A stretch of 64,000 nt of DNA from positions 1 through 64,000 of the forward strand of contig CAKPEF010000007.1 in NCBI GenBank assembly GCA_934149305.1, written 5' to 3'. Below, piece after piece: positions 8,377 to 17,940 of the stretch. Position numbers and translations under genes: made by a program. This DNA is from an uncultured Clostridia bacterium. Lineage in GTDB: Bacteria; Bacillota; Clostridia; TANB77; UBA1234. Numbering within the stretch: position 1 is the stretch's first letter; each line of letters opens with the position of its first letter. The notes beneath the pieces were generated by a model. The model searched no databases. It saw only the letters and a program-made list of their open reading frames with translations, and was not told the origin of the DNA.

Positions 8377-9519
8377 GTGAGAAAATTTTTTACATCAGAA
8401 AGTGTAACGGAGGGACACCCAGATAAACTATGCGATTATATTTCAGATAGTGTTTTAGATGCATATCTAGAAAAAGATGAAACCTCAAGAGTTGCGCTTG
8501 AAACAGTTGCAAGCAAAGAAGAAGTTTATTTAACAGGAGAGATTACTTCAAATGCAAATGTTGATATTGAAGCAATTGTTAGAAATGCAATAAAAGAGGT
8601 AGGGTATGATAGCGAAGAGGCAGGAATGGATTATAAAACATGTAGTATAAGAATAAATATCTCAAAGCAATCTAGCGATATTGCAATGGGAGTAGATAAT
8701 GCTTTAGAAACCAGAGAGAAAAATGGAGAAACTCTTGAGGGGGCTGGAGACCAAGGAATAATGTTCGGTTTTGCATGTGATGAAACAGAAGAATTTATGC
8801 CGCTTGCAATCATGCTTGCACATAAGCTAGCTAAAAGATTAGAAGTAGTTAGAAAAGAAAAAATAATAGATGGTTTAAGACCGGATGGCAAAGTACAAGT
8901 CACGGTTGAATATGAAGATGACAAACCAGTTAGAGTTGATACCATTGTGGTTTCTGCTCAACATATTCCTGAGAAAGATATTGATGAATTAAGAAAAGAG
9001 ATAATAGAAAAGGTAATAAAAGAAATAGTACCAGCTAAATTATTAGATTCAAATACTAAATATTTAGTAAATCCAACTGGAAGATTTGTAATAGGTGGAC
9101 CTTATGGTGATAGTGGGCTTACAGGAAGAAAAATTATAGTGGATACCTATGGTGGATACGCAAGAAATGGTGGCGGAGCTTTTTCTGGAAAAGATGCAAC
9201 AAAAGTAGATAGAAGTGCTTCATATATGGCAAGATTTATTGCGAAAAATATAGTTGCAAATAAGTTAGCGAAAAAATGTGAAATACAAATTTCGTATGCT
9301 ATAGGTGTTGCGAAACCTGTCTCGATATATGTTGAAACATTTGGAACAAATTTAATTCCAGAAGAAGAAATTTTGAAAATAATAGAAGAAAAATTTGATT
9401 TAACACCAGGAGGCATAATAGATTATCTTAAATTAAGAAGACCTATCTACAAAAAAACTACTAATTATGGACATTTTGGAAAAGATGGATTAGCGTGGGA
9501 AAATATAATAAAGTTGTAA
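8377..9519 (+). CDS. metK: S-adenosylmethionine synthetase
   Basis: Makes S-adenosylmethionine from methionine and ATP in the cytoplasm. The 380 residues are slightly shorter than the usual ~395. Signatures: TSESVTEGHPDKLCDYISD at the N-terminus, the GAGDQGIMFGFACDETEE loop near residue 122, and GGGAFSGKDATKVDRSASY near 267. The start is GTG at 8377 after AAAGGATTG; no better in-frame ATG precedes the conserved FTSESV. Controlled by its own S-box riboswitch, giving end-product feedback. No in-frame CGG. Confidence 0.97.
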   Translation: MRKFFTSESVTEGHPDKLCDYISDSVLDAYLEKDETSRVALETVASKEEVYLTGEITSNANVDIEAIVRNAIKEVGYDSEEAGMDYKTCSIRINISKQSSDIAMGVDNALETREKNGETLEGAGDQGIMFGFACDETEEFMPLAIMLAHKLAKRLEVVRKEKIIDGLRPDGKVQVTVEYEDDKPVRVDTIVVSAQHIPEKDIDELRKEIIEKVIKEIVPAKLLDSNTKYLVNPTGRFVIGGPYGDSGLTGRKIIVDTYGGYARNGGGAFSGKDATKVDRSASYMARFIAKNIVANKLAKKCEIQISYAIGVAKPVSIYVETFGTNLIPEEEILKIIEEKFDLTPGGIIDYLKLRRPIYKKTTNYGHFGKDGLAWENIIKL

Positions 9520-9578
9520 AAGTTGTTGAAAAATAGATACAAGAAATGTTATCATGATAATCAAAGGAGTTGATATAT

Positions 9579-10862
9579 ATGAAGTCACATTCTAATGAGT
9601 ACAAAGAAACAAAAGATGGAGCAATAACATATTTTGAAAAAGAAAAGGATGGAGAAGTTATCGAGGCTTACCAAAATAATAAAAATTTAGATACAAAATT
9701 TAAAATTAGTGTGCTTATAAAGCAAAAAGATAAAAACGAGCAATTATTTATAGAATCACTAAATGAATTTGAAGAATTAAAAAATAATGTAGAATCAAAG
9801 ATAAAAGGAAAAACTAAAGTAGAAGAAAAAGAAAATGTAAACGGTGATAAAGAAGTGACAATAAGTGCAGAAGATGATGATACGCCAAATTCAAACACCG
9901 AATCAACAAATAGTGATGCTAATAAAGATATCGAAAAAGAAGTGGCTGAATTAGAAAATAAAGCAGAAGAAATGAAAGAGTTAGGCGAGCAACTAAAAAA
10001 TGATAATAAGTCTGTTAACGCTACTGCATCTAGCCTAATGAAAGATAGTGTTTCAAGCTACATAATGTTACAAGCAAGAATGGATTATGAAGTTGCACTA
10101 GAAAAACAAAAGATGGAAACTGCAACATATATGATAGAGAAAAACATTTTGGTAGCCAAAAGAGAGGCTATAATTTTAAAAATCAAATTAGCAATCCAAA
10201 AAGAAGAAGATGTTTCTGGATTATCTGATGAACTAAGAAATATTGAGAATACAATAACAGAAAAAGACAAGCAATTTAGCAATAAATTTCCGACATTGCA
10301 AAACGATGTTTCAAATACGCATGAAGCTTTAAAAAATGCAAGCAAAGAGATGACAGAAAAAGTTCAAGCTGATTTTAGAAACAGTTACAAAAAAATAAGA
10401 AACTATGATGAAAGTGGTTTTTTAACTAAAGAAACTACAGACTTAACCAAAAATTTGAATAGAGCTGTGTATACAGCAGAATATGGTGGAGATATACTTG
10501 CAAATGGAAAACAAAATTCAATAACAAAAGAAACTATAAATATAAACGGACAAGTAGCAAGAATAATTACAACAGAGCATAGCGAGGGTGTACAAAGTTC
10601 GTTCTTAGATGGCAATACAGAGCAGTTTACTACAAATGCAGGAAACATACAAACAATTACAAAAGATAGTGATGGTCATCTTATTGCATGTGATCCAGAA
10701 TTGGAAGACACATTAAAAAATAAGTTTGGAATAGAAAATGTTGATGATATAGATGAAGCCTGCAGAGCGATAGATGAAAAAGCAAAAGATAACGAACTTG
10801 AAGAAAAAGAAGAAGAACATGATATGCCCAATCCATCACTTTATGAATCGGATAGTGAATAG
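9579..10862 (+). CDS. Hypothetical coiled-coil protein, 427 aa
   Basis: Unrecognised. It has no signal peptide or membrane segment and is acidic and Lys/Glu/Asn-rich, with two long predicted coiled-coil stretches (about 115-150 and 170-285). The C-terminal third is less repetitive (TTDLTKNLNRAVYTAEYGGD onward) and ends in a short acidic tail. ATG 9579 is chosen over the in-frame TTG at 9570 because AAAGGAG at 9563-9569 is correctly spaced only for the former. Single-gene unit with a strong terminator. Possibly a phage- or secretion-type structural protein, but there is no direct evidence. Confidence 0.65.
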   Translation: MKSHSNEYKETKDGAITYFEKEKDGEVIEAYQNNKNLDTKFKISVLIKQKDKNEQLFIESLNEFEELKNNVESKIKGKTKVEEKENVNGDKEVTISAEDDDTPNSNTESTNSDANKDIEKEVAELENKAEEMKELGEQLKNDNKSVNATASSLMKDSVSSYIMLQARMDYEVALEKQKMETATYMIEKNILVAKREAIILKIKLAIQKEEDVSGLSDELRNIENTITEKDKQFSNKFPTLQNDVSNTHEALKNASKEMTEKVQADFRNSYKKIRNYDESGFLTKETTDLTKNLNRAVYTAEYGGDILANGKQNSITKETININGQVARIITTEHSEGVQSSFLDGNTEQFTTNAGNIQTITKDSDGHLIACDPELEDTLKNKFGIENVDDIDEACRAIDEKAKDNELEEKEEEHDMPNPSLYESDSE

Positions 10863-10866
10863 TTAT

Positions 10867-10905
10867 AAAAAGATTGAATGGAAAATTTCCATCCAATCTT
10901 TTTTA
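10867..10905 (+). terminator. Rho-independent terminator
   Basis: AAAAGATTGAATGG pairs with CCATCCAATCTTTT and is followed by TT. It ends the 9579 gene. Confidence 0.88.
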
Positions 10906-10949
10906 GTAATTTATTATATTTGCATAAGAAATTTTAATAATATAAATTT

Positions 10950-11207
10950 TTAAAAGTCGTTGTTTCTTAAAAATCTACATGTTAAATAAGCGGTTATAAA
11001 AGCTGCTACAACATAGATGACAATCCATATTGCAATTGCTATTAAAGTTGTTGATGCTATATCAAGCAAAAATATTATTCCAAATGTAATTAACAAAATT
11101 GCAGCAATTATACCAGCAACTATTTTTGGGCATCTAATAAATAGCTCGATAACAATAGAAAATAAAACTACAAATAATAAGCCAATTATAAAATATAAAA
11201 TTTCCAT
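10950..11207 (-). CDS. Small membrane protein, 85 aa
   Basis: Three hydrophobic segments (about 3-22, 28-50 and 52-75) with almost no loops and a basic C-terminus (CRFLRNNDF). A clear GGAGGGATT ribosome binding site precedes the minus-strand ATG. I do not recognise the family. It resembles, in style only, the other small polytopic protein at 25456-25761. Confidence 0.6.
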   Translation of the reverse strand: MEILYFIIGLLFVVLFSIVIELFIRCPKIVAGIIAAILLITFGIIFLLDIASTTLIAIAIWIVIYVVAAFITAYLTCRFLRNNDF

Positions 11208-11279
11208 AAGGTAATCCCTCCTTTCAGGATATTTAAGAAATACCTTAATATATCTTATGAAAAGAGGGATAAATTGTTA

Positions 11280-12722
11280 CTATTTGTCGTTTAGAACTCT
11301 AGCTAGGTAAACTCCGCTGCAAGATGCCATCATAAGACCTCTTGTTAAGCCTCCGCCATCGCCAATACTGTAAAGATTTTTTACGCTTGTTTCAAAATTA
11401 TTATCTATTAAAACTTGATTGCTATAAAATTTAATTTCAGGAGAATAAAGCAAATTATCAGGATCTGCAAAACCTGGTATAACTTTATCTAAGGCTTTTA
11501 TAAAGTTCAAAATATTTGTCATTGTTCTATACCCAAGGGCATAGGTAATATCTCCTGCAACGGCAGATTTTAAAGTTGGTACGACGCTGTTTTCTTTTAA
11601 TTCTGGCTCCCATGTTCTTTTGCCATTTAAAATATCGCCAAGTCTTTGAACTAAAATATTTCCATTTCCAAGTTGATTAGAATTTTCGGCAACATTTCTG
11701 CCATACTCAATTGGTTGATTAAATGGATAATTAAAGTGATGAGAGCAAAGAAGTGCTAAGTTTGTGTTTGTACTTTTTCTATCCTTATATGAATGACCAT
11801 TTACTAGTGTTATATTCTTGTCATAAACCTCGCTTGAAACAAATCCACTAGGGTTTTGACAAAATGTTCTGACTTTATCTTTGTAAGGCGCAGGGCGACC
11901 TATAAATTTTGCCTCATACATATATTTGTTTATATCTTTCATAAATTTATCTGGAAGCTCATATCTAACTCCTATATCAACAATTCCCGCGCGACTTTCG
12001 ATATTGTGTTTTGTACACATATTAGAAAGCCAATTAGCACCTTTTCTGCCAACGCCGATTACAACTGTGTCTGCATATATTTCTTCTAAGTCGCTATATT
12101 CTGTATCTTCAACATATTTAGCAGGTTTTACTTTAACACCTTTTGCAATATTGTTATTAACAATTAGATCAGCAACGACTGTGCCAAATCTTATTTCAAT
12201 GCCATTTTCTAAAAGATATTTTTCAAGTTTGCCGTAAAGTTCATGAGCTTTTTCTGTTCCTAAATGCCTTACAGGCACATCATATAAAACTAAATCTTCT
12301 TTTGCAGCTGTTTCTTTTATCTTTTTAACTTCATCTTTAAACTCTGTACCTTCAATTTTAGGGTCTGCACCAAACTCTAAATAAATATTATCTGTGTAAT
12401 CTATTAGTTTCTTTGTCTTTTCGATTCCTAAGTATTCATGAAGATTACCGCCAACATGAATCTCTGTGTCTTCAGGATTGTATAGACTAAGTTTGCCATC
12501 AGAAAAAGCGCCAGCACCTGAAAAACCGTTTGTAATATGGCAAAGTGGCTTACATTTAATGCATTTGCCGGTTTTTTCGATAGGACAAAAACGGTCTTCT
12601 ACCTTTTTGCCTTGTTCTATCATTAAAATTCTTTTATTTGAGCCTAATTTTAGTAGCTCATATGCTAGAAAAATTCCACTTGGCCCAGCACCAATAATAA
12701 TTAAATCATATTTTTTTTCCAT
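11280..12722 (-). CDS. FAD-dependent oxidoreductase (COG2509-like)
   Basis: A 480-residue cytoplasmic flavoprotein. An N-terminal dinucleotide fold (IIIGAGPSGIFLAYELLK, residues 7-24) is followed by a Cys-rich segment (CPIEKTGKCIKCKPLCH, about 46-62) and GFSGAGAFSDGKLSL. A C-terminal FAD motif, YSIGDGGGLTRGLMMAS, lies near residue 455. This arrangement matches the uncharacterised FAD-dependent dehydrogenase group of Firmicutes; the substrate is unknown. It is monocistronic and divergent from lspA. No in-frame CGG. Confidence 0.85.
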   Translation of the reverse strand: MEKKYDLIIIGAGPSGIFLAYELLKLGSNKRILMIEQGKKVEDRFCPIEKTGKCIKCKPLCHITNGFSGAGAFSDGKLSLYNPEDTEIHVGGNLHEYLGIEKTKKLIDYTDNIYLEFGADPKIEGTEFKDEVKKIKETAAKEDLVLYDVPVRHLGTEKAHELYGKLEKYLLENGIEIRFGTVVADLIVNNNIAKGVKVKPAKYVEDTEYSDLEEIYADTVVIGVGRKGANWLSNMCTKHNIESRAGIVDIGVRYELPDKFMKDINKYMYEAKFIGRPAPYKDKVRTFCQNPSGFVSSEVYDKNITLVNGHSYKDRKSTNTNLALLCSHHFNYPFNQPIEYGRNVAENSNQLGNGNILVQRLGDILNGKRTWEPELKENSVVPTLKSAVAGDITYALGYRTMTNILNFIKALDKVIPGFADPDNLLYSPEIKFYSNQVLIDNNFETSVKNLYSIGDGGGLTRGLMMASCSGVYLARVLNDK

Positions 12723-12854
12723 ATAATCACACTCCTTACCAAAAAAGATTATAACTATAACAAATAAACAGTGTCAAGTTTACTTTTTTCTTGTAAAGGT
12801 ATAAAATTCTTAGTATAATATTAAATGAATGTTAACAAAAAGGAGTAGGGGTAA

Positions 12855-13306
12855 ATGTTTTGCGTACTTTTTATTATAATTGATCAAGTTATAAAATATT
12901 ACATTACAAAATATAAGCCAATAAAAGTTTTAATACCTAAAATATTAAGAATAGTTTATACAGAAAATACTGGAACAGTTTTTGGAATTGCTCCACGGTT
13001 CAAATGATATGCTAAGCATAGTCGCTACTGTTATAATTATTTCTCTTGGTATTTTAGTGTTTTTTCGGAACAGAAAAATATTCTAAAAAGCGTAAGGCAT
13101 ATCAGATGATATTAGCAGGAGGAATCGGAAATTTAATAGACAGATTATATAGAGGATATGTTATTGATTATGTCTATATAAAGCCTTTTGGTGTCTGCAA
13201 TTTTGCAGACTTCATAATTGTACTTGGTGCAATTATGCTACTAATAGAGGGCTTATATGAACTTAAAAATGGAAGAGGTAGAAATGAAGATAGAAGAGAA
13301 TTATAA
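12855..13306 (+). CDS. lspA: Lipoprotein signal peptidase (two CGG +1 shifts)
   Basis: Signal peptidase II cleaves prolipoproteins in the membrane. Segment 1 (from ATG 12855, RBS AAAGGAG) carries IIIDQVIKYY and YTENTGTVFGIAP. Segment 2 is a transmembrane stretch, SIVATVIIISLGILVFF. Segment 3 carries the catalytic regions GGIGNLIDR and CNFADF. The first CGG (12996-12998, codon 48) is followed by TGA two codons on; the second (13066-13068, in the shifted frame) by TAA five codons on. Dropping C at both gives a complete 149-residue enzyme with four membrane spans, and no single shift does. It overlaps the start of rluD by 23 bases. Confidence 0.88.
12996..12999 (+). other. CGG +1 frameshift site 2 (lspA, first)
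   Basis: CCA CGG T in the zero frame. The shifted codon is GGT, the only non-GGA case. TGA follows within two codons. Confidence 0.8.
13066..13069 (+). other. CGG +1 frameshift site 3 (lspA, second)
   Basis: TTT CGG A, in frame only after the first shift has been made. The shifted codon is GGA. It leads straight into the catalytic half of LspA. Confidence 0.8.
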
Positions 13307-14189
13307 TGGTATGAGAATAGATGCGGTAGTGCCAATGTTAAATAAAGAAATATCAAGAAGCCAAGCACAAATTTTAATAAAAGAAGGAAAAATATTAGTA
13401 GATGGTAAAAAAGTTAAAACATCAGAAAAAGTAAAGACTGGCCAAGAAATACAAATACCAGTAAACATTGAAAGAGAAAACAATGATGCGCTTGTAGCAG
13501 AAGATATTCCAATAGATATAATTTATGAAGATGATGATATAATCGTTGTAAATAAACCTAAAAACATGGTCGTTCATCCAGCGGTAGGCAATAAAAACGG
13601 AACATTAGTAAATGCATTGCTTGGAAAAACAAAGCTATCTAGCATAAATGGTGAGTTTAGACCAGGAATAGTACATAGATTAGATAAGGACACAACTGGT
13701 GTGCTTGTAATAGCCAAGAACAACAATGCACATAGAAATATAGCAGCACAAATTCAAAATAGGACAACAAAGAAAATATATGTAGCACTAGTAAAAGGAA
13801 TTATAAAAGAAGACAATGGAGTTATAAATATGCCAATTGGAAGACATCCTGTAGATAGAAAGAAAATGGCTGTTGTAAAAGATGGCAGAGAAGCACATAC
13901 CAACTTTAAAGTTTTAAAAAGATTTAAAGAGGGATATACGCTTATAGAAGTAGAACTAAAAACAGGAAGAACACATCAAATAAGAGTTCATATGTCACAT
14001 ATAGGTTACCCAATTGTGGGAGATACATTATATTCAAATGGTAAAAATCCTTTTGGGGTTACTAGTCAAATGTTACATGCAAAAACATTAGGTTTTATGC
14101 ATCCAACTAAAAATGAATACATGGAATTTAGTGCAGAACCTCCAAAAGAATTTAATGAGGTTATTGAAAGTCTAGAGGAAATAAATTAA
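13284..14189 (+). CDS. RluD-type pseudouridine synthase
   Basis: Isomerises uridine in large-subunit rRNA. An N-terminal S4 RNA-binding domain (about 10-65) is followed by the catalytic domain with HRLDKDTTGVLVIAKN near residue 130 (catalytic Asp) and LKTGRTHQIRVHM near 225. 301 residues, the usual length. The start is ATG 13284 after AAGAGG, inside the end of lspA; ATG codons at 13257 and 13269 are in frame but lack a ribosome binding site. The lspA-rluD pair is a common Firmicutes operon. RluD versus RluC-like specificity cannot be decided. Confidence 0.92.
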   Translation: MKIEENYNGMRIDAVVPMLNKEISRSQAQILIKEGKILVDGKKVKTSEKVKTGQEIQIPVNIERENNDALVAEDIPIDIIYEDDDIIVVNKPKNMVVHPAVGNKNGTLVNALLGKTKLSSINGEFRPGIVHRLDKDTTGVLVIAKNNNAHRNIAAQIQNRTTKKIYVALVKGIIKEDNGVINMPIGRHPVDRKKMAVVKDGREAHTNFKVLKRFKEGYTLIEVELKTGRTHQIRVHMSHIGYPIVGDTLYSNGKNPFGVTSQMLHAKTLGFMHPTKNEYMEFSAEPPKEFNEVIESLEEIN

Positions 14190-14211
14190 CTTATTAAAAA
14201 TATAAAGCATG

Positions 14212-14330
14212 CTGAAATCATGTAGCGGAGCACAGTGTGCTCCATAGAAAATAAATCATAGCTATACTAATTTAAATGCAATTATGTAGCTTAAGTGTGC
14301 TCCATAAAAAATGAACACAACCAAAATATA
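14212..14330 (+). repeat. Two family II palindromic repeats upstream of glgA
   Basis: A full core (TAGCGGAGCACAGTGTGCTCC) at 14223-14243 and a shortened one (TAGCTTAAGTGTGCTCC) at 14287-14303, both ending CCATA. The second lies about 45 bases before the glgA start. Confidence 0.8.
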
Positions 14331-14346
14331 CATAGGAGGGTTACAA

Positions 14347-15771
14347 ATGAAAAAAATACTTTTTGTTTCATCAGAAGTTTCACCATATGCTAAATCTGGA
14401 GGCCTTGCAGATGTCGCAGGTTCGCTTCCAAAAGAGCTTTTAAAAATGGGTTATGATATATCAGTCATAATGCCAAAATATAGAGAAATAAACTGCGAAA
14501 TGGAGTATGTTACAGATTTTTCGATATATATGCAAGGCAAGAAAGAAAATTGCATTATAAGAAAAAATGAGCAAACTGTAGGAAATAAAAGGCTAATAAC
14601 TTTTTTTGTAGATAATATAACATATTTTGATAGAGACGGAATGTATTGTCATCCAGATGAAGCAGAAAGATATGCCTTTTTCGATAAAGCAGTTACAGAA
14701 TTTATAAGAAGCTATAATCCGGATATAATACATTTAAATGATTGGCAATCTGGCCCAATAGCACTATTGGTAAGAGAAAAGCTAAAAAATACAACTGCAA
14801 AAATAATATACACGATACATAACTTAGAATACAATGGTAGATTTAATCATGGTAATTTATATCACTTTGATTTAGATGATTCATACTTTACAATTGATAA
14901 ATTTGAATTTTATGGAGATATAAGTTTTACAAAGGCAGGTATAGTATATTCTGATATGATTACAACTGTAAGCAAAACATATGCAGAAGAAATACAAACC
15001 CCAAAATATGGATTTGGATATGACGGTCTTTTGAGAAAAAAACATGAAGATGGAAAACTAATAGGAATTGTTAATGGGATAGACTACGAAGAATTTAATC
15101 CAGAAAAAGATAAAACACTGTATAAAAATTACAGTGCCAAAAATCCTGAACTAAAAAAAGAAAACAAAAAGGCACTACAAAAAGAACTTAAATTACCCAA
15201 AAAAGATGTGCCCGTTCTTGCTGTCATCTCAAGAATAGTTCAACACAAGGGATTTGATATTTTAATAGAAGGTATGAACACACTACTACAAAACGAAGAC
15301 ATTCAATTAGTGGTACTTGGAATGGGAGAAATACATTACGTACATAGATTAGAATACCTAAAAGAAAAATATCCTAAAAAAGTTTCTGTAAATAACATTT
15401 TTGATGGAGAGCTTGCAAAGCGAATCTATGCAGGAAGTGATATGTTTTTAATGCCATCACTTTTTGAACCATGTGGTTTATCACAACTAATAAGTTTTAG
15501 ATATGGTACAATCCCAATAGCAAGAAGCACAGGAGGCCTTAAAGATACAATAATAGGTTATGCAGGAAATAAAGAAAGCGGAAATGGATTTACATTTTGG
15601 GGAAGCAAAGTAGATGACTTAGTAGAAGTTACAAAGATGGCGCTTAGCACATATAAAAATAAAGAAGAGTGGAATGAATTAGTGAAAAAAGTAATGAAAG
15701 AAGACTTCTCATGGAAGACTTCAGCAAAAGAGTATGCAAAACTTTATGAAGAAATAACTAAGGTAAAATAG
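14347..15771 (+). CDS. glgA: Glycogen synthase (GT5)
   Basis: Transfers glucose from ADP-glucose to growing glycogen. 474 residues. The ADP-glucose-binding KSGGLADVAGSLPK lies near residue 17, and the C-terminal EPCGLSQL and STGGLKDT motifs lie near 380-405. The ATG at 14347 (AGGAGGG, 6-base spacer) is chosen over an in-frame ATG at 14311, which lies within the repeat-derived region. No other glycogen gene is nearby, so it is an isolated glgA. Its leader contains two palindromic repeats that may influence expression. Confidence 0.95.
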   Translation: MKKILFVSSEVSPYAKSGGLADVAGSLPKELLKMGYDISVIMPKYREINCEMEYVTDFSIYMQGKKENCIIRKNEQTVGNKRLITFFVDNITYFDRDGMYCHPDEAERYAFFDKAVTEFIRSYNPDIIHLNDWQSGPIALLVREKLKNTTAKIIYTIHNLEYNGRFNHGNLYHFDLDDSYFTIDKFEFYGDISFTKAGIVYSDMITTVSKTYAEEIQTPKYGFGYDGLLRKKHEDGKLIGIVNGIDYEEFNPEKDKTLYKNYSAKNPELKKENKKALQKELKLPKKDVPVLAVISRIVQHKGFDILIEGMNTLLQNEDIQLVVLGMGEIHYVHRLEYLKEKYPKKVSVNNIFDGELAKRIYAGSDMFLMPSLFEPCGLSQLISFRYGTIPIARSTGGLKDTIIGYAGNKESGNGFTFWGSKVDDLVEVTKMALSTYKNKEEWNELVKKVMKEDFSWKTSAKEYAKLYEEITKVK

Positions 15772-15945
15772 CATCAAGCTCAAACAATGCCATAGTTCAT
15801 CATTTAAGCTTGACAATCTATATAAACCATAGACCTAGCTAGGAATATGGAAAAAGGAAATCTAAGATATATTATGAAGCATATAATTATTATGTGAAAA
15901 ATATAAGGATATAATGCAAAAAATATTTGAAATTATATAAAAATT

Positions 15946-16030
15946 GCTACTATTTAAACTTTGATGATAAAAAGTATGCATTGAATCATGTTAAAAATGT
16001 ACTTCATAAAAATTAAGGCTTGATAGTAAC
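15946..16030. mobile_element. Decayed MITE copy B
   Basis: Retains both ends (GCTACTATTTAAACTTTGA and AAGGCTTGATAGTAAC) and AAAAAGTATG, but has lost the central palindrome apart from TACTTCATAAAA. Flanks are near-matching AT-rich octamers. The preceding bases (15772-15945) hold nothing else I recognise. Confidence 0.6.
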
Positions 16031-16051
16031 TAAAATTGAAAGGAAAAATCA

Positions 16052-16772
16052 ATGGAAGAAGAAAGATTACAAAAATATTTAGCAGAGTGTGGTGCTGCTT
16101 CGAGAAGAAAATGCGAAGAGTATATAACACTTCGGATATGTAAAAGTAAATGGAAAAACAGTAACAGAACTTGGAACAAAAATAACTCCAGGAAAAGATA
16201 TAGTTTTATTAAACGGGAAAAAAGTCGAAAAAGAAAATAAAGTATATATACTTTTAAATAAACCAGTTGGATATGTAACAACAGTTACAGATGACAGGGA
16301 GAGAAAAACAGTAATGGAATTATTAGATGGTGTTAGTGAAAAAGTTGTACCAGTTGGAAGATTAGATATGTTTACATCGGGACTGTTACTTCTTTCTAAT
16401 GATGGAGATTTTATATATAAAGTAACGCACCCAAAACATGAAACCACTAAAACATATATAGTAAAAACTAGAGGAATTCCAAGTGAGAAAGATTTAGAAA
16501 AATTAAGGCATGGAGTTAAGATAGAGGACTATGTTACATCTCCAGCAAAAGTAGAATTATTATTAAAAGATAATACAAATGATATAGCAAGAATATGGAT
16601 ACAAATACATGAGGGTCGAAATAGGCAAGTAAGAAAAATGTGTGAGGCTATCGGACTTTCGGTGATTGCACTAAAAAGAGAGGGCGTAGGTAATCTTACT
16701 TGTGAGGGTGTAGAAAAAGGAAAATGGAGATATTTAACTAAAGATGAAGTTTTGCAAATAATGAATGCGTAA
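16052..16772 (+). CDS. rluB: RluB/RsuA-type pseudouridine synthase, CGG shift
   Basis: Modifies a uridine in 23S rRNA. An N-terminal S4 domain starts MEEERLQKYLAECG; the catalytic domain carries GRLDMFTSGLLLL and HEGRNRQVRKMCE. Codon 28 is CGG (16133-16135); without a shift the frame reaches TAA 35 codons later. Reading GGA from 16134 gives TLGYVKVNGKTV, which matches the family pattern G-x-V-x-V-N-G, so the recoded residue sits on the conserved S4 glycine. The restored protein is 239 residues, normal for the family. This is among the best evidence that CGGA yields glycine. Confidence 0.9.
16133..16136 (+). other. CGG +1 frameshift site 4 (rluB)
   Basis: CTT CGG A. The restored residue is the conserved glycine that opens the GxVxVNG strand of the S4 domain. 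Confidence 0.85.
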
Positions 16773-16798
16773 ATATAACAAAAACATCGGAGGAAAAG

Positions 16799-17776
16799 AT
16801 GAACAAGAAAAAAATAATGTGGTGTATACTACTTTTTATTGTAATTTTTGCAAGTTTATATGTAATTTTAAATGTAAGAAAAGACAATGAAAGTATAGAA
16901 AATGAAGATAACATAAAAGTTGTGGTAAGTAATTTTGCAAGTTATGATTTTTTAAGAGCAATAGTGGGTGATACTAAAAATGTAGAATTAAAATTCATAC
17001 TTGGTCCAGGTAAAGATTCACATAGTTATGAGCCAACAGCACAGGATTTAATAGACATACAAAATGCAGACTTATTTGTGTATATAGGCGGAAAAATGGA
17101 AGAATGGTCACTTAAAGTGCTAGAATCAATGGATAAAGGAAAATTAAATCCTTTTTGCATTGCAAACGATGTAGAGTTAGTAGAGGAAAAAGAGATTGAT
17201 GGAGTTGAAGAACACGAAGAAGAGCATGAACATGAAGAGGGAGCTTTTGATGAACATATATGGACATCTCCTAAAAATGCAAAACTAATGGTGAAATCTC
17301 TTTGCAATGAAATGATAAAAATAGATAACAAAAATGAAGAAATCTATACTTTAAATGCAGAGAAATACATAAAAGAAATTGAAAGAGTAGATAATGAAAT
17401 AAAAGACATTGTAGATAATAAAGTGAGAGATAGATTGCTTTTTGGAGACAAAATGCCGATGCAGTACTTTATAGACTATTATGGATTGAAAGTAAGTGCA
17501 GCTTTTAGTGGCTGTAGCACTGATGCGGAACCAAGCGGAAAAACGATTGCATATCTTATAAGTGTTGCAAAAGAAGAAAAAATCCCAGTAATACTTTATA
17601 TAGAACTAAATACTGGAAAAGTAGCGAGTACAATAGCAAGTGAAGTTGGCAACGGATGTACTGCAATGAAAATTCAAACATTACATAATGTTGAAAAAGA
17701 TGACTTTGAAAATGGAGAAACTTGGGTAACGCTTATGGAAAGAAATATAGATGTCTTAAAAAAAGCCTTGCAATAA
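16799..17776 (+). CDS. Zinc/manganese ABC transporter binding protein (ZnuA-like)
   Basis: A cluster A-I metal-binding protein, 325 residues. A membrane anchor or signal (7-26) is followed by metal-ligand regions: GPGKDSHSYEPTAQD (His near 77), a His/Glu-rich loop EEHEEEHEHEEG (about 137-148) and DEHIWTSPKNA. The acidic His-rich loop is typical of zinc rather than manganese proteins. There is a Cys at position 9 but no convincing lipobox, so lipidation is uncertain. ABC permease and ATPase genes are not adjacent. Start after GGAGGAAAAG. The partner transporter must be elsewhere. Confidence 0.88.
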   Translation: MNKKKIMWCILLFIVIFASLYVILNVRKDNESIENEDNIKVVVSNFASYDFLRAIVGDTKNVELKFILGPGKDSHSYEPTAQDLIDIQNADLFVYIGGKMEEWSLKVLESMDKGKLNPFCIANDVELVEEKEIDGVEEHEEEHEHEEGAFDEHIWTSPKNAKLMVKSLCNEMIKIDNKNEEIYTLNAEKYIKEIERVDNEIKDIVDNKVRDRLLFGDKMPMQYFIDYYGLKVSAAFSGCSTDAEPSGKTIAYLISVAKEEKIPVILYIELNTGKVASTIASEVGNGCTAMKIQTLHNVEKDDFENGETWVTLMERNIDVLKKALQ

Positions 17777-17782
17777 GAATAT

Positions 17783-17848
17783 AAAGAGAGATTGTAGCTT
17801 TAAGTGCCTATGAACTAGGCATTTTAAGCTACAATTTCTCTTTTTGCA
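17783..17848 (+). terminator. Long-stem terminator
   Basis: A ~26-bp nearly perfect stem running from AAAGAGAGATTGTAGC (17783) to GCTACAATTTCTCTTT (17843) with a 9-base loop and TTG after it. It can act in both directions. Confidence 0.9.
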
Positions 17849-17940
17849 TATACACTTGAATTACTCAAATAAATTGCGATATAATAAACGAGAAAGCAAT
17901 AACAAATGAAGATGGAATATATTAAAAGTGAGGGAAAAGT

